64,000 nt of DNA from positions 266,416 through 330,415 of the forward strand of contig NW_026251747.1 in assembly GCF_025024155.1 (NCBI RefSeq), in the 5' to 3' direction. The stretch's first letter is position 1; each line of letters starts with the position of its first letter. Shown in pieces: positions 60,314-64,000 of this stretch. The translations under genes were made by a program, and so were the position numbers. This DNA comes from Gamsiella multidivaricata. Its lineage: Eukaryota; Mortierellomycota; Mortierellomycetes; Mortierellales; Mortierellaceae. The notes below the pieces were generated by a model. That model did not search any database. It worked only from the letters and a program-made list of their open reading frames with translations, and had not been told where the DNA came from.

Positions 60314-60790
60314 CTATGGACAGATGCCGTTCTCAATGGCAATTGAACACAGGCACTGCCATTTTGAGACCTCGAGGGCCGATGTACTCCTGTTGGACAC
60401 AACTCGGGAGCTCATGATTATGATTCGGGCAGACTCTTCTTTTCTTTGCCAACATCCTGACTGGAGGGCATTGCAGGAAGGTCAACAATGAACCTTGGAC
60501 TAACGTTTTAACATTAGCCCTCCTGAATAGATCTTTCTTGTAGATAGCATATGGATCGAACCACCTCAATATAATCTTTTCAAAACACACTGAGTAGAAC
60601 CGCTGTTGGCAGTCAGGCATATAACTGCTCCGCCAGCCTTAGGGACATCCTTAACACCCTCGAAAACTGAAAAGTTTCTCTCCTGGAAATAGACTACTGG
60701 CCGGTTCTCTTTCGTATCGAGTAGAGATGGTTATAGTTATTGAGAACGCTGATGGTGAATCCGGAGAATGGCCAAGTCGAAGGGCCTGTA
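60314..60790 (-). pseudogene. Unrecognised coding relic with stops and a frameshift
   Basis: From ~60715 the minus strand reads RPVVYFQERNFSVFEGVKD, VPKAGGAVICLTANSGSTQC and VLKRLY, then a TGA, two further stops, and resumes in the same frame as ESARIIIMSSRVVSNRSTSA and LEVSKWQCLCSIAIENGIC to a TAG at 60316..60314. Upstream, one frame over, FTISVLNNYNHLYSI (~60765-60720) reads as a continuation. Three in-frame stops and at least one frameshift show a dead gene. The segments look like one protein of a repeated fungal family, but I cannot name it. Confidence 0.45.
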
Positions 60791-61597
60791 TGTGTGTGTG
60801 TTGCTGGTCCGTGTTGTCGAGTGCCGTGATGTTTCTTGGCTAAAGAGTGGGTGGAAGTGAAAGTAAAGAAAAAAATGGAAGAAATGAAGGCCACGAAAGG
60901 GCAAATAATGCGAGTCGAAGACGGAGGTAAGGATGATGTCCTTATGCGATATAAAACCGCTGGAAGCTAAGGGTGAATGTATAGACGGCGGAGGTATCCA
61001 TGCTCGATATTTTGCTTTCTGGAATAGCTTTATGCATCTACCGCTGTATTGCACTAATACATAGCAGGGCCGCTGTTGAGACCATGTCTAGGGCGCTGTT
61101 TTATGCTATCTATCATTTCCTGTCTGTATATGTTGAGCCACGTCCAGCATGGACTGCAGCTTTCAGCGCAGCCATATTCTGCTCCGGAACGTTAGCGCAT
61201 ACATTCCATGTACGACCTGCAGTGCTCAACGTTATAGTGCCTACAGAGTCGATGTCCTGTCGGGTCATTAAAACAAAGACTTTAGACTACGCTCCAGGTC
61301 GGAACCTTTCACTGCCGTCCTGAATAAAAAGAGTTCGGTGCATACTATGCAGGATTTATACTCTGTAATCGCCTTTTACGTATGAGGCTGGACATTTCAG
61401 CGTGCAATCGTGACGGTATCTTTCCTTTACGGCTTCAAGCTTCTTGTAGAATCTCCTGGAGATATAATAGTTCTTCGAAACAACGTCCTCTTGTGTTCTT
61501 GACCGCTACTCGTGCATGATCATGCTTGCCCTTACCATCCCCTAACATCCAAAACCTAGAACCACCCGAGTTGGGCGCAAACGTGCTTTTGAAATCT
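60791..61597. other. Intergenic, no supported gene
   Basis: A 107-codon frame at 61000-61323 (+) has no motif and is not called. Nothing else was seen. Confidence 0.4.
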
Positions 61598-61735
61598 ACA
61601 AAGCCATATTCAACGGGCCCTATACGGCGTAGTATACATATACGAGTATACTCGTTACTATTGGCTGGAGAAGTATTGTATACTCTGCCGTATACTCGAC
61701 GACCCTATACGAGTATACAGATTGGAGTATAATGA
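61598..61735. repeat. Cluster of palindromic TATACGAGTATAC motifs
   Basis: The 13-mer TATACGAGTATAC occurs exactly at 61639-61651 and 61706-61718, its half GTATACTCG occurs inverted at 61690-61698, and ACGAGTATACTCGT at 61642-61655 is a perfect 14-bp palindrome. ATTGGCTGG is also repeated nearby (61660 and 61742). The cluster abuts the Tc1 element and may be a small palindromic mobile element or a binding-site array. Confidence 0.6.
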
Positions 61736-61770
61736 GCGCTAATTGGCTGGTTTATACCCTAAGCCACGTA

Positions 61771-61793
61771 CAGTACCGGCCAAAACTGGAACA
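61771..61793 (+). repeat. Tc1 terminal repeat
   Basis: Outer terminus of the transposon. Its inner 17 bp (61777-61793) recur inverted at 61963-61979 with 15 of 17 matches, so this end carries an internal inverted pair about 170 bp apart. Confidence 0.7.
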
Positions 61794-61962
61794 ATATTTT
61801 TTATATTTCTACAATTAATTACCTATCTCCTCCATTGGTCATGATATCGCTACAAAAACAAGTGTAACCGTAGTTGCATCACCAACGAATATGTATAAAG
61901 AGTTATAAGACGATAGCAATGGTGGATACTGAGAAACATCACTCTTGATATTTCTAACCAAC

Positions 61963-61979
61963 TGTTCCAGTTATGACCG
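61963..61979 (-). repeat. Inner inverted copy of the Tc1 terminal motif
   Basis: Reads CGGTCATAACTGGAACA on the minus strand against CGGCCAAAACTGGAACA at the outer terminus. It lies ~50 bp beyond the transposase stop. Confidence 0.65.
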
Positions 61980-62030
61980 CTCACTTTATTTTCACATAAA
62001 AAAATACTCTTTTCAGGAATGCACGCTTGA

Positions 62031-62497
62031 TCAATACTTGGTTTGCTTCCCCTTGGCCTTATAGACTGCCTTGAGTCTCCTTGGCATACTCCTGATCAAA
62101 TTGCGGCAATAGTCGACTGGAATCCTGTGCCACTCTACTGATATTCTTTCCCACAGTTCTTTACAGCTTTTTGGCGGCGTTGGGCACTTGGCAAGCTGTT
62201 TCTTGAGGTACGCCCACATGTGCTCAATGGGGTTGAGGTCGGGGGACTGCGCTGGCCAGTAGAGAAGCCTTCCCTCGGCTTCTGTAATGCCGGCTGACTC
62301 CAAATATGCCTTGGTGACCTTGGCTGTATGCTTGGGATCGTTGTCATGTTGGAAGATGAATTCGTCCTTGGCCATGCCCCACTCTTCAACAGACATGTGT
62401 AGATCCTCTTTCAGAATCTGTATATACAGCTCTGAGTCCAGGGTGTCATCAATCAAGGCTATATAGCCAGGTCCATTCCATGACATGCAGGACCATA
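62031..62497 (-). CDS. Tc1-type transposase, C-terminal part
   Basis: An open frame of ~155 codons with the DDE_3 signatures: WSCMSWNGPGYIAL, HDNDPKHTAKV (second catalytic Asp) and WPAQSPDLNPIEHMW (last catalytic Glu). It ends at a TGA at 62031-62033. The frame stays open right up to the junction with the LTR at 62498, upstream of which the N-terminal helix-turn-helix region and the first catalytic Asp must lie. There is no stop or frameshift in the visible part, so the gene may have been intact when the LTR element inserted. Confidence 0.88.
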
Positions 62498-62710
62498 TGC
62501 AACAGGATTACCACTCGGTTACCAAGCTGCACGGTTACGACACACAGAGCCAGGATGGGAGCCCGGCATCATGACAACTCCACTACGACACTGTACAATA
62601 GGCCCCAGACATGTATATATAGACCCTACTTACGATCATTAAACAGCATTCATTTTTACGCATTCCTACTTGACCACTGCCCTTGACCCCTTGACTCTGC
62701 TGCTGTTGCA
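62498..62710 (+). repeat. 5' LTR (213 bp)
   Basis: Boundaries set by the perfect 8-bp terminal inverted repeat TGCAACAG ... CTGTTGCA, by the end of transposase homology on the left and by the primer binding site on the right. An internal TATATATAG at ~62614-62622 is a likely promoter TATA box. Confidence 0.75.
62614..62622 (+). promoter_or_regulatory. LTR TATA box
   Basis: TATATATAG inside the LTR, ~90 bp before its end, the usual U3 position in short fungal LTRs. Confidence 0.5.
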
Positions 62711-62728
62711 TGGTAGCAAAGGTTCCTT
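62711..62728 (+). other. Primer binding site
   Basis: TGGTAGCAAAGGTT begins at the base after the LTR. The leading TGGTAGC is complementary to the CCA-bearing 3' end of a tRNA of the initiator-Met type; complementarity past the first 7-8 bases was not checked against a tRNA from this genome. Confidence 0.55.
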
Positions 62729-62892
62729 CGACCACCACCACCCATTGTCCTATTGTCCCAAGCGCCCTTTGATTTTTATTTTTCCACCAATTGCCCCTGT
62801 ACCCCTGATTTTAACCTTAGCCATTTGCCCAATTAAATTTATTCCCCAATCTGGACGTTGATTCCCTCGCCGATCTCTTCTCCCTTGTAACC

Positions 62893-63873
62893 ATGAGCAC
62901 CCCCGTTTTACCTACCTCCTTCCAAGCCCCTGCTGCTGGCGACACCGCTGTCGTCGCCCCTACCGCCGTTCTCCTCCCCACCTACAGATATCCCTCCCCT
63001 CCGACCTTCACAGGCGTGCGCGATGGTTTCGCGTGCGAGACTTGGCTCACCCAGGTTCGGCGTTTTTTTCGCGGTGCGCAAATTTTAGATGCAAACCGCA
63101 CTGTCACCGCTATTGCCTACCTGGGTGAAGCTGGCCTCCTGTGGTGGGACGGCCAATACCGTTCGGACGACACCGACTGGCTCGACTTCGAGAAGGCTTT
63201 CCGCGAGGAGTTCCGCCCTGCTGGTTTCCATGACCACATACGAGCATTGCTATTCTCCATCAAGATGACGTCCACAGTGGCCGAGTACGTTGCGCGCGTG
63301 CGCAAGTACATGGCCATCCTTTGCACCCACGACATGCACAAGGAAGCTCGCTCGGTGCTCGAGGATGCCGTCAAGGCTGCCTTTCTCGAGGGAGCTCCCT
63401 TGGAACTCAAGCAGACATTAATGTCTCTATAGATCACCAACCGGAACGCCCTCACCATCCATGACCTCTGCCACGCAGCGGAGCAATTTGATACGGTATT
63501 CCACTATGCCCGTTCGACGTCCACCTCTGTCCGCCCCACCCAAGCTGCCCAACACGCCCTCGCTGCGACCCTTGCCTCCCCTGCTGTCGATCCCATGGCT
63601 ATGGAGATTGATAACATGCGCCTCGAGATCAACGCGCTCCGCAAAACCGTGAACAAGTTCCGTTCCGGCTCTTACACCCGGAACAAGCCCCCTCTCGACG
63701 CCGCTGAGCGTACACGTTGCATCCGTGAAAATAGATGTTTCCGCTGCCGCGAGGTGGGACACATTGCACCCAACTGTCCCGAGAACGAGCGCGGCGGTCG
63801 CGCCTTCAACAATTTTACCGAGGGCCCATCCCATGCTGACGGCTCGGGAAAAGCCTCCAGCGGCCAGGTTTAG
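62893..63873 (+). CDS. Ty3/gypsy Gag, interrupted by an in-frame TAG
   Basis: One frame of 327 codons from the ATG at 62893 to the TAG at 63871-63873, with a single internal TAG at 63430-63432. The part before the stop is the capsid-like region (FTGVRDGFACETWLTQVRRF, LLWWDGQYRSDDTDWLDFEK, FREEFRP), matching retrotransposon Gag domains. The part after continues in the same frame (NALTIHDLCHAAEQFD) to a CCHC zinc knuckle CFRCREVGHIAPNC. The stop separates capsid from the RNA-binding knuckle, so either it is a nonsense mutation or it is suppressed. Without readthrough the packaging function would be lost. Confidence 0.85.
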
Positions 63874-64000
63874 TCCAGGACCTAGTCGCTGAAAATCCCT
63901 CCTCTTGTCTGGACAAGAGGAGTGAGCCCCTTCCAGAGTTAAGTCAATATTCTTCAAAAAATAAATTTGGTCTTCAATCTCTGTTGGCACTCGCTCCTCT
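63870..64000 (+). CDS. Start of Ty3/gypsy Pol (-1 frame)
   Basis: Past the Gag stop the only open frame is -1 relative to Gag: VQDLVAENPSSCLDKRSEPL, then QSLLALAP, open to the window edge. It resembles the region just before the protease of fungal gypsy Pol. The overlap with the Gag terminus suggests expression by -1 frameshifting. No protease motif is reached yet. Confidence 0.5.

Larger units (their letters stand above)
61771..62497 (-). mobile_element. Tc1/mariner-type DNA transposon, interrupted
   Basis: The element starts at CAGTACCGGCCAAAACTGGA, a typical Tc1-like terminus, directly after a TA dinucleotide (61769-61770, the usual target duplication). It carries the 3' part of a transposase gene on the minus strand. 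At 62498 it is cut by the 5' LTR of a Ty3/gypsy element, so its other half and terminus lie beyond the window. Confidence 0.85.
62498..64000 (+). mobile_element. Ty3/gypsy LTR retrotransposon, 5' part
   Basis: Components in order: a 5' LTR, a primer binding site starting the base after it, a Gag frame with a zinc knuckle, and the start of Pol. The element inserted into the transposase gene of a Tc1 transposon. The bases CCATA (62493-62497) just before the LTR are the expected 5-bp target duplication. The 3' LTR is outside the window. Confidence 0.85.

Noticed and set aside
61000..61323. A 107-codon plus-strand frame next to the palindrome cluster.
   Set aside because: No recognisable domain and no codon or splice evidence; not distinguishable from chance.

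Overview
The window is eukaryotic nuclear DNA from a filamentous early-diverging fungus, most likely in the Mortierella group (Mucoromycota). This placement is an inference from four things: many short GT-AG introns of about 60-130 nt, a large species-specific multidomain gene family at 0.8-10.8 kb, a P2C-like P-type ATPase, and degenerate retro- and DNA transposons. No taxonomic marker was searched. Gene density is moderate, with long gene-poor stretches at 25.4-33.5, 41.6-47.3 and 56.2-61.8 kb that hold only microsatellites, homopolymers and coding relics.

Layout. 0-0.7 kb: 3' end of a SelO-type protein AMP-transferase gene (+). 0.8-10.8 kb: three copies of one large gene family, made of an intact copy on the minus strand, a decayed truncated copy on the plus strand, and an intact copy on the plus strand. 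Both intact copies share a 227-nt first exon, a phase-2 intron, coiled coil, a conserved middle domain and an LRR-like C-terminal half. 11.0-14.8 kb: short relics, including a frameshifted YJU2/CWC16 splicing-factor fragment. 15.6-19.5 kb: a complete DNA topoisomerase I gene (-, 9 exons, 788 aa, all catalytic residues present). 20.0-20.3 kb: a small ORF broken by one stop. 20.8-25.4 kb: a short ABCC/MRP-type ABC transporter (-, 4 exons, 1400 aa). 33.6-40.2 kb: a kinesin-4-like motor (+, 8 exons, 1980 aa). 40.4-41.6 kb: a tetraspan membrane protein (-, 6 exons). 47.3-52.2 kb: a RhoGAP protein (+, 4 exons, 1533 aa). 52.6-56.2 kb: a P2C-like P-type cation ATPase (-, 3 exons, 1117 aa). 60.3-60.8 kb: an unrecognised coding relic. 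61.8-64.0 kb: a Tc1-type DNA transposon interrupted inside its transposase gene by a Ty3/gypsy LTR retrotransposon that runs off the window.

The housekeeping genes (TOP1, ABC transporter, kinesin, RhoGAP, ATPase) are independent eukaryotic transcription units and form no operon or pathway. The most system-like element is the 0.8-10.8 kb paralogue cluster: a modular N-terminal exon joined to coiled coil, a conserved core with a hydrophobic segment, and a divergent LRR-like region, with birth and death of copies in place. That pattern resembles receptor- or recognition-type families, but no function can be read from the sequence. Exon coordinates below were joined by hand from splice signals and reading-frame continuity.
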